From the NCBI GenBank assembly GCA_020086605.1, contig JACBWW010000004.1, forward strand, positions 25,907,076 to 25,971,075: a stretch of 64,000 nucleotides of DNA. Direction: 5' to 3'. Each line of letters starts with the position of its first letter. Within the stretch, counting starts at the first letter, position 1. Origin of the DNA: Lanius collurio (taxonomy: Eukaryota > Chordata > Aves > Passeriformes > Laniidae). Below are positions 25,278-37,800 of the stretch, in pieces. A model generated the notes under the pieces. It worked only from the letters and a program-made list of their open reading frames with translations. It searched no databases and was not told the DNA's origin. A program made the translations under genes and the position numbers.

Positions 25278-25333
25278 TACAGGAATACAGCCTTCCTCCA
25301 GAGAGGGAAGGCTGTGTCCACACTTCTCCTGTA
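25278..25333. repeat. Imperfect hairpin
   Basis: An inner perfect 10-bp stem (25287-25296 with 25306-25315, ACAGCCTTCC against GGAAGGCTGT) closes a 9-nt loop. An outer 7-bp stem pairs TACAGGA (25278-25284) with TCCTGTA (25327-25333). The two stems are joined by a 2-nt gap on one side and an 11-nt bulge on the other. The bulge is larger than is usual for a microRNA precursor. Confidence 0.6.
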
Positions 25334-27049
25334 ATCATGTTCACCTGCTTGCATTCAGGAGCCTAGACCTTTAAATTCCACAAAACCAAGGAACTGGAGT
25401 CCTGTGGTGGCTATTTTTAGGCTTTGTGCTCTTTGTTGTACTTTCCCTTTTATTAGCTTGTAAGACACAGCTTTTGGCTTTTTTGTTTATTAGTTTCATT
25501 TACATTTCTTAGTTCAGGAGCTCTGACAGTCTTTCTTATAAATTCAAAACATTTTACTTCATTTCTTAGAGCACAGAAGACTTGAGGAAAAGTGAAGAAC
25601 AGTATTTTCAAACATAGCTTGTAAGTTTGGATATTGAGCAAAGAAAATATCTAAACAGAGAGATCTTATACCTGATTTTTGATAGGCATTTATTCAACTC
25701 AGTTTAAGGTTATTCGGAACTGATAGGTGGTTTGTATGTCTGAACAGAAATGCCATTATGAAACCAGAAATGAAAAATTAGAGAGTATTTAAGAAAACAC
25801 TCTGCCATTTTATTTAAAGAGGCTCCCATACTTTTACTAGTTTCAAATCAGTATATGTATTTCATCTAATTAGTATTTCATGTCAAAAACATAGAAGTGA
25901 TCAGAATCCAGGTCTCTTCCAAGGGAAAAACATTTATCCCATTCTCCATGAGAAGAGGGAATGAAATCTAGGTCTTCTACTTCCCAGCCTCCAGCCACCA
26001 AGATCTTAAAAATGAGGCATTACTGTCTTCTTTACTGTGCATATATTAAAAGAATTAGATGTGTAAAAGAAAGTCAGGCTAAGTCAAACTGAACAAAAAC
26101 TTATGGAATAAAATCCTTTGGGGAACTCGGTCAGAGAGAAGCACTGATTTCTGGATTTGAGCTGGGCTTGCATGAATAAAATCATTATGATTCAAAACTG
26201 CCTAAATATGCAGATGTGAAACTGGCATCCAGCTTCTGATTTTAGGATCCTAACAACAACTTCTATGGTACTTTTCCATTAGCTGAGCAGGGCTTTGGGG
26301 GATCATGACTTAGTCACATACCAGCAGTTCTGCTTGGGTCCTTGTTTCTTTGAAGTTCTCAAGCTTAGAGCAGAAACCATCAAAGGTTCTGCTGAAGTGA
26401 GCCATGCTCACTAAACAGTCACTAAACAACTGGGAAAGTATGTTAAAAAGATTAATTAATGCAACTGTTCATTTAAAGGGGTGAGTGGGAAAGTTCAGCT
26501 ATTTAGCGGATATAGATAAGTTTACAAGAATGATAATGAAAAAAGTCTTTTTTGGTAGGCAAATTCCTTCTTTGTGCTGGTTCTGGACATTGTAAGGGGA
26601 AAATAGCTTCACACCTGCTAGGCCTGCTGTGCTTTTCCTTGGGTCAGAAATAGGTTTTCTCTGCTGTTGGAGAAAATATACTGCTTGGAAAGGTGGATGT
26701 ACAGATGGATGATGATAGCTATTGAAGCCTTATTAGCTAAAAGCTTCAGGAAGGGAAGAGTCAAGAAAAATATGAAATAACTAATTCAGAATGTCTAGTG
26801 AAAGTGTGTCCTCCTGCTGAAAATATGTTTGCTTGAGTGTTTTAAAGCCAGAATTGAGAAGAAGCAGATAAGAGCAGATAGGAGCTCAGGAGCTTTGCCT
26901 CTGGGAATTAAAAGCACCAATTTGTGAACATGTGTATATTTCTTAATTTGTATTTGCATCTATTAAATACATCTGTTGAATTAAATCATATTTAAATCTG
27001 TTAATTATCTCTTTTATGCATGGGTAACTAATTCTGTTTTTTCTTTAAG

Positions 27050-27093
27050 GTGACGTTTACAGCTGTGCAGGTGATTCAGTGTCTTCAATCTTG
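27050..27093 (+). other. Candidate 44-nt exon (best splice-signal pair in the window)
   Basis: Upstream lie a branch-like GTAACTAAT (27023-27031) and the pyrimidine-rich TTCTGTTTTTTCTTTAAG ending at 27049. Then come 44 nt and the consensus donor GTGAGT at 27094-27099. Branch-to-acceptor distance is about 20 nt, within the normal range. Two of three frames are open: one reads VTFTAVQVIQCLQS, the other DVYSCAGDSVSSIL. The length is not a multiple of three. It may belong to a spliced gene spanning the window or to a long non-coding RNA, or be a chance pseudo-exon. No family is recognised. Confidence 0.25.
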
Positions 27094-29810
27094 GTGAGTC
27101 TCCATTCCCATGTCTCATTCAATTGTTTTCTTTCTATGATCACATTTGTAAGGTACTTTAAAAATTTTTGTTACTCTTTACAACACTTAAAAGGAGATTA
27201 AATTACAGTGAAATAGATGTATTCACACAAAGTGTTTCAAGGCCAAGAGGAGAACTCATGCGTCTCTGGCTCCTGGACTCAAAAAGGACCATCAACTGAA
27301 TGAAAATTTGACTGCAGAACAAGCTGTTAAGTAAACAAACACCTGCTTCATGTCCATGAATAGAACACAGTCATAGGATAGGATGTCGAGAAATTTGCAA
27401 CAGTGACAAAGTGCAAAGCAAAAGGAGTCATCTTTTAAACAATACAAGTACCATTCATTGTCCTGCCTTTAGATAAAAAGTAACTGCAATATTTCCTGAT
27501 CTGAACAAATGTTTGCATCATCAGTTATGTGGCATAAAGATGCTGTTCTCTTTGCTGCTGTCAGGGAAGGTGCTCAAGTGGTCTGCTAGATAAGCCCTTG
27601 CTGGTAAGACAGTGAAAGAGAAAACCCTTTTCTGAGTGATTTTTACCTACTGATATGCTTAAAAATGAGGGTTGGTTGGGTGTCATTGTGCAATTCATAT
27701 TTTGCAGAGCTTTAATCTTAAAACTGTGGTCAAGGTGGTAAATAATGTAACTTCAAGCATGAGGAGGATGAAACATACTGAGTGTTGTTCTAAGATACCT
27801 GGTAAAATTGTGCTAGTCTTCAGTGACAACTTGTTAAAAGTAAATTTCATCTTGAGGTCTTCTGAATTCTGAAGACAGCTTTGGGCTCTGGTCTATATGG
27901 AACCTGTCTGGTCTGTATGCAGTACTTGAGATTTGGAGGCAATACAATCATATGTTATGAATAAAAAGATATACGCTTTATCAGAAGTGGGTAAAGGTGA
28001 GAGATTCCCAACTGTGCAGTCACAAGCTTGATTCAATCATGTGACAGTTCTGGGAATTCCTATTATAACCTCCCCAGATTTGAACAATAGGGTCACTTGC
28101 ACAGGCTTGAGATTTTTACCTGGCCAAGTGGGATTTACATAATTTGGTATGTTTTTTCAGCATATTTTTGCAAGTTTACAAGTGACACACATACCAATGT
28201 TATGTACAAAACCTTTGAATCTGTGTAAGCAGTGATTCCTTAGGGAGAGATTACTAGTTGCTAGGCTTGAAAGATTAAATTCCTTGATTTTCTTTTGAAG
28301 AAAACTTAAGTCTGTAAGGACATGATCTCTGTTCCATGAGAAATTAAAACTTGTGTTCACTCTGACTAGTCTGACTTACCTTCCACTGATGGAGATCAGG
28401 AGACACCACTTTGCCACACAACTCTTTGTTGCCCTGAATCTCATGCACTGTTTTAAACAGACCAGTTTAATGAAATAAGTAGCTATCAAGTACCATTCAT
28501 CATTTTTCTATTTTAACTGCACCTCAAGGTTGAATGACAGCTCATATGGATACGTGTCTTAATATTCTAGAAAAAAATCAGATGCAGCCTGTGTAAAGGA
28601 CAGCCTTCATGACCTTTATTACCTTTGATAAAGGCCATCAAAAGATGTTCTTTATTTGATAATCCTTGAGCTTTGCATATATATCAAGCAAAAAAAAGTG
28701 CAGTGTTTGAAGCAAGATATCTGTGTGCATCTTTACGCATTAGAAAATAAATATGAGAAATTAATATGAGATCTCTTCAAATTACCAAATATATCAGAAC
28801 AGATTATGCATTTTGACTCTTTTACTATTATTATTTTATTAGGGTGTTTTCTCAAATAGTTTAGTATTGTGAAAGGTTGTTTGTTTGAAATTGTCAATGT
28901 TCACACAGACAGATACAATCTTTCTGCCCGTGGACTGAATAAGCAACATTTTGGTACTATATTTTTCCTAAAACAAACAAATCTAGATTTTAGAAATCTG
29001 TAATAATTTACAATGTGCAATCCCTTCCCTTATTTTTTTTTCTGCATAAAGTTGTGGTGGCTGTATTATGGATCCTTAACACCTCTAAAGACACTGATAA
29101 AAAGTTAAATTAATTTTTAGTTCCTTTGACATCATTAGGATTACTTACACAAGGACCTGGTCACATTATGAAGAAAGGATGACAACATGCTCCTTTAAAA
29201 GGAGCCTTAGTGATTTCCAGAATTTTATTCCAGGTTATTAAAGGGCAGGACCCATACCTAGTTTGAAATCAAAGCACCTAAACATTAGCTAGGATTTATT
29301 TTATTATAAATATCTATTTTTTCAGGAAAGTTCATCTTTCTCCTGGTCAAGAAAAAGGGTGCTTCATCACTGCTTCATGTTTAGTATCTTCATTATTTGT
29401 TTAATGGCCTTACATTTTAATGAGTTAATATGAAAAAGTAGAAAACCTCTTTGTGAAAAGGTGTGGTTTTGATGGCAGTCAACCTTTCAAAGCAAGTGAT
29501 CTCACCACAACTTCAAAAGAAAAGCAACAAGTTCTTTTTTCCATGTCTTCATGATTTTCCATAGACTTTTAAGGTTAAGAAAAGATCACATCATGTCTGC
29601 TGATCAGCATTTCCTTTTCACTCCAGTCATACAATCTTATCTCTCCTTCCTGTCAAGCACTGAGAAGAAACCTCTTTCTCTTTGGTTATGTTTTAATCTA
29701 AGCCAGCCATTGTGCTACCCCTTAGTGTTGTCTTCAAATTATTTTGCTTGTACACCTTTCTCCTGACTTGCCATTTCTGCACCTCCACTATGTAACTTCC
29801 TCACACTCAA

Positions 29811-30202
29811 TGACAGAACAGGCTGAGTTGAGAGGGATGCATCAGGATCATGGAGTGGAACTCCCATCCCTTCACAAAGCCACACCCTGTGCCTGAGAGC
29901 AGTGTCCAAAAGCTTCCTGAACTCTGTCAGGCTGGTGCTGTGACCACTTCCCTGGGGAGCTTGTACCAACGCTCAAACACCCTCTGGGTGAAGAACCTTT
30001 TCCTAATACTCAACCTAAACCTTCCCTGACTCAGCTTCATGCCATTTCCTCAAGTCTTGCCACTGGTCATGAGATTGAGATGGGTACCTGTCCCTCCTCT
30101 TCCCCTCAAAGGAAGTTGTCATGCAAAGAGGTCTACCCTCAGTCTCCTCCATGCTGAACAGCCCAAGTGACCCCAACCAATCCTCATAAGGCTTATAAGG
30201 AC
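29811..30202 (-). mobile_element. CR1 LINE fragment, 3' end, second subfamily
   Basis: A minus-strand CR1 piece distinct from the one at 21 kb. Plus-strand landmarks in order are GCATCAGGATCATGGAGT, CACACCCTGTGCCTGAGAGC, TCTGGGTGAAGAACCTTTTC, CCTAATACTCAACCTAAACC and TCCATGCTGAACAGCCCAAG. These are the complement of the CR1 reverse-transcriptase C-terminus and 3' untranslated region. The copy stops near CTCATAAGGCTTATAAGGAC. Its 3' edge near 29811 is eroded and uncertain. Confidence 0.9.
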
Positions 30203-30511
30203 AAGATAACAGTGAAATCACAAATATATGGCTGTGAAGCAGTATTTCTCTCACTCACTACCTTGAGAATGTTTAGCTCCAGGGTGACTATATCTTGACT
30301 TCTCAGATCAGAATCTGCTTTATGGGATTTATATAAAGACTCCTCATTAATGCTGCTTATGAAAAACAAGGATGTGATATTTTTTTAAAAGAGAAATCAT
30401 TACTGCTCTATGAGAGAATTGTCTGTAAACAGATTTGTTCTTTTACACCTGTGAAATTTTTCAATTGTGTTTTAATGACTCAGCTATGTGAACTTTTCTG
30501 TTGCTCTCTCC

Positions 30512-30563
30512 ACTTTTGGATCTTTGGCTTATAACCAACTTTTGGATCTTTGGCTTATAAGCA
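30512..30563 (+). repeat. 26-bp tandem duplication, two copies
   Basis: Units 30512-30537 and 30538-30563 are identical at 25 of 26 positions (C against G near the end of the unit). Each contains TTTTGGATCTTTGGCTTATAA. The near-identity suggests a recent slippage duplication. Confidence 0.95.
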
Positions 30564-33485
30564 ACTATTTACTTATTTACATAAAAGCACACAGAATAAA
30601 TATTCCTAAACCACACACAAAGTTTTACTTAATATTTTATTGTAAATCTGTAAACATTTTATATAGATTTGAAAATCCTTTCTAGAGTTTAAGTAAAATG
30701 CCTTAGGATTTTAAACTAAAAGAGATTTCTACTTTAGTAGTTCACATCTAAAATAATGTAATATCTACTGTAATATTTACAATAGGTATACTGGCAGAGC
30801 CAGCCTACTTGCAGACATAGACATAAGAATGTTTCTTTTAGGAGAATATAGTCTGCTAGCCAAGTACAAGCAGCTTTTAGAAGAATTTAGCTGCATGTCA
30901 GCATTTAATATTCATCAAGTTACTGAAAATATTAGTAAGCTTTATTTTCTTTTCATGCACTTTGAATACCATTTTCATTATAAAGTTTCACCAGCAAGAA
31001 GTTAGGGGGATGATTTGTCTCTTTTTTGTCTCTCAGTAAGGAAAACACATGAAATGTAATTATCTGGGTTTGCAAAATACAAGGTACAGTTGCTTACACT
31101 AATATGAGAGAAACATATATTATCATGATCTTAAAATCAGTGAAAATAGATTAATTTGGTTCAATTTTCTGAAGACTTCATATTAAATTAAAATCAGTGT
31201 TTTGAAGAAATACAAGACATATCCTTAGCTTTCCATTAATAAATATGTTAATTCCTGTTAAAAAGATACAAAAATTTCAGAAATTTTAAAATACTCAAGT
31301 ATCAACTAAATCAGCTTGCAATTCCTTTCCAACATACTTTTATACCTAACTAAAGCTAAAAATATTTGATGCTCTATACCCAAATGTTTGTGTGATCTGT
31401 ACATACTGTGGACATCTGGTTTTCTTACTATCACCTACATAATTGATTTGTCTAAAAAGAAAGGATGACCTTTGCAATGCCAAATTACTGGATGTGTAGT
31501 GAGCCAAATAATTATTGAAGGGTTGTGAAGAAGTCATTTGGCTAAAACTTTCGCTCAAAGCAGGGCTGAGGGCAGCATTAAATCGGATAAAGTGTCATTG
31601 CCTGGGGATAACCTCCACAGGCTTTTTGGTCTGAGAAACTGGTGAGTCCAGGAAAGCATCTCCAAGATGGTCAGGGCCTAGAGAGTGTGTTCTCTTAGGA
31701 GTGGTAGAGAGAGCTGAGTCTGTTGGTGAAGAAGGGCAGTCTGAGAAGCATTCTATGACCACTTGAAGTGCAGTTACAAACACCACTCTATCAGATACTT
31801 CTTAGTCGTGGCAGGTGGTGCCACACGAGGCAGCACCCTCAGGGAGGTTCTGTTTAGGAACATGCCTGGTCACTAGGAAGCTGATGAAGAAAATTACTCA
31901 AAAAATAATGAAAATTTAATTGTATTAGTGTAATATTACATTTTAAATTTGTTTCAGGTTTTGTTTACTCCTCTGATCTTAACACTTTATGCTGTTCCTC
32001 AGCAACGAAATTAATTTCTGTTGTTACTTTTTTAAAAATTTAAATTAACTTCATGATGGAGGGCTTGAATTCTCTAATCATAATGAATATATCTGAACGA
32101 ACTTATGGGCAATGAAAAATAATAAAAGTCATCTTCAAATTATCTTCAAATTTTAAATCCAGTTTCTATTAATATAAACCATGTTTCCTCAATAAAATAT
32201 TTATTTGAAAGTAGGTTAAGACTTATCCTAGAGTTTGGAGGAAGTCAACACCATTTGCATTTGCAATACCATTTTTATGTAGTCATTCTTCAGATTATTG
32301 TTATATAGAGAGTTATAGAACTCTCTGAACAACACTGTTCCCATTTCTGGTGAGTGGTAATTAACTTATGAACTCATACAATATATGTTAAGGTTACTGT
32401 TATCCAAATAAAATACAAAGCACAATAAAGTTTCAGGGAAAAGAATCCAAGCTGTTCACTGTGCACAAAAAAATATATTTTATTCTTTTTTCAAGGATTC
32501 TGTATTGTAATCTGGTTTAGACTTCAGCAGTTTATTTGTTCATATACCGGGACAAGGTGTGAATTAATGTGTGAAAAAAGCGGGAGTGTGAGGATGAGGT
32601 TTCTGCAAGTATATTGTACTGAATTCATCTCTGTGCTGTTAAACTGATTCATTCTTCCACAAGGGGAAATGATAACGACTCCCTTAATATGTATGCAGAG
32701 ACAAATTAATGCATCAATAGCATTTACACGTTTGAGGTGGGACCAGAACGTGCACAGACATTTGAGCATTTTTTCCCTGCAACGTGACCACTGTCTTGTC
32801 ACCCAGTCCTCACATCCCACCTCTGCTTTCCTACAGTGCCATTCTGTCCTTGGTGTGCAATGCCAGCCCCGTGGGCACTATGTGACACACTTTAAGGATT
32901 GTTGCACACTCTGAGCTGTTTCTGCAACAAACCATCACAAAACTGTGCAGCACAGAAGATTTTTGTGTTTGTGACACATGCCTTTAAAATTATTCTTAAA
33001 CTTCCTCATGAAGTATGAACTTCTAACATTAAAAATGTTCTCATGATAAGAGAATTTTATTCATTTACATTATCAAGTACATGAAATTTGAATGTTATGT
33101 ATATTATATTATTATATTATAAAGTATATGATTTAGCCAAATTTGAGTCCACCCATCACTTGCTGGATACAGTAAAATATCACTTATTGTTGGTTTAGAA
33201 TATTTTTATCCAAATATATGAGCATTGTGGTTTTTATTTATTTAATATTTTATCTTATTCCTGATCTCTCATAGACATGTCATGGTGAGGTTCTCAGTAT
33301 TCTGGAAGTCACATTCAATATCCAGCTACTGGCTCCAAAGGCTTGCAATCCAAAAAGAGGAGGAAGAAAAGGGAAGAGAGAGGAAGGGCAACCACAGATG
33401 ACAAAGTTATATGTGAGTCCTGCAGTGAAATCAAGACAGAAACAGGGAGAATCATGCTCTGTGTGATAAAATTTTTCCTTGATGA

Positions 33486-33526
33486 AACAAAGGTGACATG
33501 AGCCTATTGCTGAGGTCACCTTTGTT
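33486..33526. repeat. Perfect 12-bp inverted repeat (hairpin)
   Basis: AACAAAGGTGAC (33486-33497) faces GTCACCTTTGTT (33515-33526) across 17 nt. Inside the spacer AGC and GCT can pair further, leaving a 5-nt loop. The whole fold is about 41 nt, shorter than typical microRNA precursors. The arm contains AACAAAG, a SOX-type binding core, and AGGTGAC, which resembles a nuclear-receptor half site. The function is unknown. Confidence 0.65.
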
Positions 33527-34848
33527 CTCTTCATTCTCTCTCCTCTTCTTAGGTTCACATTTCCCTTTTTAGTCTTATCCTCTATTTTTCAGCTTGGATA
33601 TCTTTCACTTCATCTTGTCTTCTATTAATTTCCCCTGCTCCCTTGTACGCCTCAAATCTAATTTGTTTGCAGTCATCCAAAGAACCAAGTGCTCTACTCA
33701 GACATTATCCAGAGACCCCAAAGCTCTTGCAGACCTTGTCAGCTCCAGAACTCAAAGAAATACAGGCATTTCAGCACAGCTTTGCACTTGCAATAGAACA
33801 GGGATAGACAGGATTGATTAGCCCGAGAGCAGTGCTACATTAAAGCTGCCATTTTGGTTTTGTAAGCTGGGCTATTGGCACTGCGCAGAGGTGCACTGTG
33901 GCATCAAATGTAATAGATTGCTTAAAGCAAATCTCATGATTCTTGTTCATTTGCAGTGTACTGTCATGAAGACAGATGCTTTGGAAACGTTCTGAATGGA
34001 ATCGGATTTTTTTAGAGCATTATAGTTTGGAAAAACAAACCACTTGTTCTATATTTTCACACTTAGAAATCCATTGAGTAAGTCACTCTTACTGTGCTCA
34101 GTATATTTCACAAGTAAGAGGACTGATGTGGTGAGTGCCATATTAAAGAAGCCTAGATCATCAGAGGAACTCTGAAACACAGAGGAAGGACAGAGGAATT
34201 CTGCTATTCTCAGAGAAGAGTGTAATGGAAAATCCATTTTGCAGTTCTTTGAGCTCTTATTCCTGAATATTTCTGTGGCTTACAAATAAACCTCCTTTCT
34301 TCATTTATATCCAGGGATTTTTGTGCACAGCACTGATTATACAAGGGAGTAAGCAGGCCTTGATCACAGCCTGTGAAGACAATTAGTGCTCATCTCTTCA
34401 GAAGTCTTGCAACCGGTTTGGACTAATTGCAAAGTTAGATAAGAAGTCAAGAGTTCCTAGACATTTTATTTTTCCCTCTCCCTTCACCAGACTAGGGCTA
34501 CTGAAGTTTTATTTCAAACACAGAAAATTGGTGAAAATCACATTTTATGTTGGAAAGATTGAAGCCCAGGGAGAGAAGTGTCTGTGAATCTCTGAAGGAA
34601 CTCATTATTTAGAGGATTTGTCATTCTAAAAACTATTAAAAGAGAGATCTGCCTAGATCCTTTGTTATGTGGGCCATCTTCAGAGTCTGGAAAAGAAGTT
34701 TAAATTCAGACAGCAGCACATCATTGCAAATACTGTGATACATAAATATTTATTTAATATTTATTTATCATTTGCTAAATGTTATATTTTGGGGGATCTC
34801 AGGGTCAGTTAAAATACATAAAATCAAGAAGTTAGATTCAAGTTTCAA

Positions 34849-34869
34849 TTTTTTTTTTTTTTTTTTTTT
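34849..34869 (+). repeat. Poly(T) tract
   Basis: Twenty-one consecutive T residues. It could be the tail of a minus-strand retroposed sequence, but no parent was recognised downstream. Confidence 0.9.
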
Positions 34870-37800
34870 CTGGTGAGATGCAAGGAATAAAAATACATCA
34901 GAAAGAAAATTAAGGCTTTCAGACTGGTTTTGCACCCCATAAAACTAGGAGATATGAGATCAAAACACAGTCACAGAGTCAAGTCACCATTAAGTACCTA
35001 CCAGGCAACAAGCTTTTTGTCTCCTGTGGAAGTATCCTGAAGGTTTTTTCCATGCTGTTGGCCCTTGGAGTTAGGATTGAGAATGGTATTGCCATTAATT
35101 GTGAGGGTTTTAAACCTTTGTGCTTGCTTTTTTTTTTTTTTTGCCTTGTAGTGAATACAATTGCACCTAGGCCTTTTTCCTACTTATCTACAGTCTGTGA
35201 ATTGTAGTTGCACTAAACGTACCAAAAGTTAGTGTTAGCCTAAAGATTTTTCAAGCATGTTAAATTAAGAGAAGTATTACAGCCCTGTCATGAGGAAGGG
35301 TGTCTGCCTCTCCACAGCTAAAGCAAATAGGCATTGTTGGTAGCAGAATGTGCATGTAAAGACAAACTTGTTTGTCACAGCCTAATCAGTACTTGTGGGT
35401 GACATTCCTGACAATATTGCTGCAGGTTAAGTAGTTTTAATGCTACCTTTTCCTTGATATCTTCTGTGAAGATTTTTTGTTGATCTTTGGGAGTTTACCT
35501 GCTGCATATTACTTCAACATTTTACTAATTTTTTTCTTTTCCTTTATCATGGTTTTTTTTTGAGTCAAACATTCAAGCATATACAGTTTTACATGCATGC
35601 TACCAAATGTTTGGGGTTTTTTGCATAAAAATAATGATTTTCTCAGTGCAATCCGGATTTCCATAAATAAAATATGGGTAAAACTTATGTACATAAGGGC
35701 TTAGGTAACTGTCTTTTGGCTGTTAACGCTTAGAGTTGTTTTGCACCAGATTTGACTCATTAAACCGCTGCCAAGGAGTGTAATCCTACTCTAACTGCAC
35801 TGCCAGGATGTACCTGCTCTGCTCTAGGTAGAGCCTGGCTGTATTAGCCTGGCATTGAGTTCAGGATGCTAAGCTCACTAAAGCTGACTAAGTTGAATTT
35901 GTGGGTTCAGGATCCGACCTGTGCAGCTGTGGGTGGATAGTATGTGTTACATGCATGTTTGGATGTGTTATTAGCATGTTCACCTGCCAGGCCTCATGTC
36001 TCTGCAGTGTCTTGCCTGCCAGAGACTTAAGGCAGAATGAGTTGCATCTGCTGGAGAAGTTTTAATCTAAATACAAGACTGCATGTGAAAACCATTGCTG
36101 AGCTGGGAACTGAGTTTTCTGTGCAGCGTTCTAAGACAGAACATAAGTACAACTGTATCCATAACCCTAAATTGCAGTAGTGGTTCCAAAGACAACTTTG
36201 TCTTTCATCTTCAGACACAGATATTTGCACCTGTCTCTATGTATCTATGTTACACCTGTGTCAATAATACCTAATGGTATTAAACACAAACATGATCGTG
36301 TTATATCAGTAGTTTGGAATTTGACTCTTCGGAATAAATATGATGAAGACAATAGGCTAGAATCTTGATGATCAATTTAATTGAATTTAGCACGAATTTT
36401 TTGTTGCCTTTGCTGGCAGTTGAATGAGGCTAAATACGTAAAATTAAGAAATAAATTAGAAAAACGGAATGTCCTTTTTTCACTTTGTTTTCTCTTTTTA
36501 CTTCTGCTACAGCTTTGAAAATTTTATGACATTTAAAACAAGATGTACCTGTTAATACTTGTTTACAGGCTTTAACAAAGAGTCAAATAATCACTTGTTA
36601 TCAATGAATGTGAGTTCTTGACTATCCTAGTATGAAAGTGAATATTAGCTATGCCAAAAGTAATGTAGGGAATCAACTACAACCACCTTTAACAGTTACC
36701 ACATGGAAGCAGTAAACTTCTGTGAAGGACTGCTGGAGGCAGGTCGGTGAACATAGGTAGCTCTCTTGAATGACAAGGTAGAAAAAAAAAATTATGAAGT
36801 ATCAAAATAGTGTTTATATTTTTCATCTTTCCTTCTTTTTGGAGATGAATTCTGATGCTAAGACAAAATAAGAAATTAAAATAGGATGGGGAAAAATAAT
36901 TGTTACAAATATGTCTGGAACAATGACTTCAATGGAACAATGTCTGGAACAATGTTACAATCCAATAAGTTTCTTTCTTCAATTAAGTTTCACATTATTC
37001 TGTTGGTTAGTCATGCATCTCTGTTATGATCAGTGTAAGGCAAATAAACCTATTTGTTTACATTGTGGCTCATCAATAGAATAATGACAGAGAAGAGGGG
37101 CTTGCAGTTCCAGAGATCCAGGCAGGAATACCCATATGAGTTCTAAACTGTGATGGACAATGGTGACAGACTGTGTTCTAGGTGATATCCCTCTCTGTAT
37201 GTCCGTGTCACTGCAGTTGAAAACAAGCTATCTGCAGGTTCCGAAGAATATACCTGAAATTCCTGCTCCCATGTGGGCTAGGCAGTCTAGTGGGCAGCAC
37301 CATCATTGGGGCAGGCTTCTCCAGCTGCACGGGAGAAGATGCTTCTGATAAAACTTCTGTCAGTTAACTCCACTTTTCATGACCTTGGAGCTGACTTTTG
37401 TGGAGGGCTCAGAAGCAGCATGAGCAGGCACAGCTAAGCTGGTCATTTCCCTGTTGTGAAATGACAAATTTCAGCTTTAAGCATATTATTTAGGCCAATG
37501 CAAAGAAAGAAGAAATTAAAACAATCACTGATTGTTATACTAATACTTTTAGGTTTCTTTTCTGTTAAGAGAATGACTCTTCTTTTACAGCAAAATGGGG
37601 AGAGAGGATTTGCCCTTCAAGTCAACCAAAAGTCTATTGCTTTAATTCCTCATTGCTGCCTTTTTTTGGCCTTCAGCATCAGTCACAGTGTTTACCAGTC
37701 AAAGTCCCAACCCATACACCAAATATCAATTCAAGAGCTACTTAATCTATGGAAAAGTAACTGAGACTGTCTTTGTATTTGACTGAAGCACTGTGGGGAA

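Larger units (their letters stand above)
22986..29810. other. Unique non-coding DNA
   Basis: Almost 7 kb with no recognised repeat or gene except a candidate small exon at 27050-27093 and a hairpin at 25278-25333. The rest is A+T-rich with scattered short open frames. Confidence 0.55.
30203..34848. other. Unique non-coding DNA
   Basis: No recognised gene or mobile element. A 26-bp tandem duplication (30512-30563) and a hairpin (33486-33526) are listed separately. Open frames at 31595-31786 (-) and 32524-32820 (-) are G+C-richer than their surroundings but match no family that I know. Confidence 0.5.

Noticed and set aside
32524..32914. Open frames on both strands near 32.5-32.9 kb (98 and 81 codons)
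   Set aside because: They overlap antisense to each other, and neither shows a recognisable domain or splice context.
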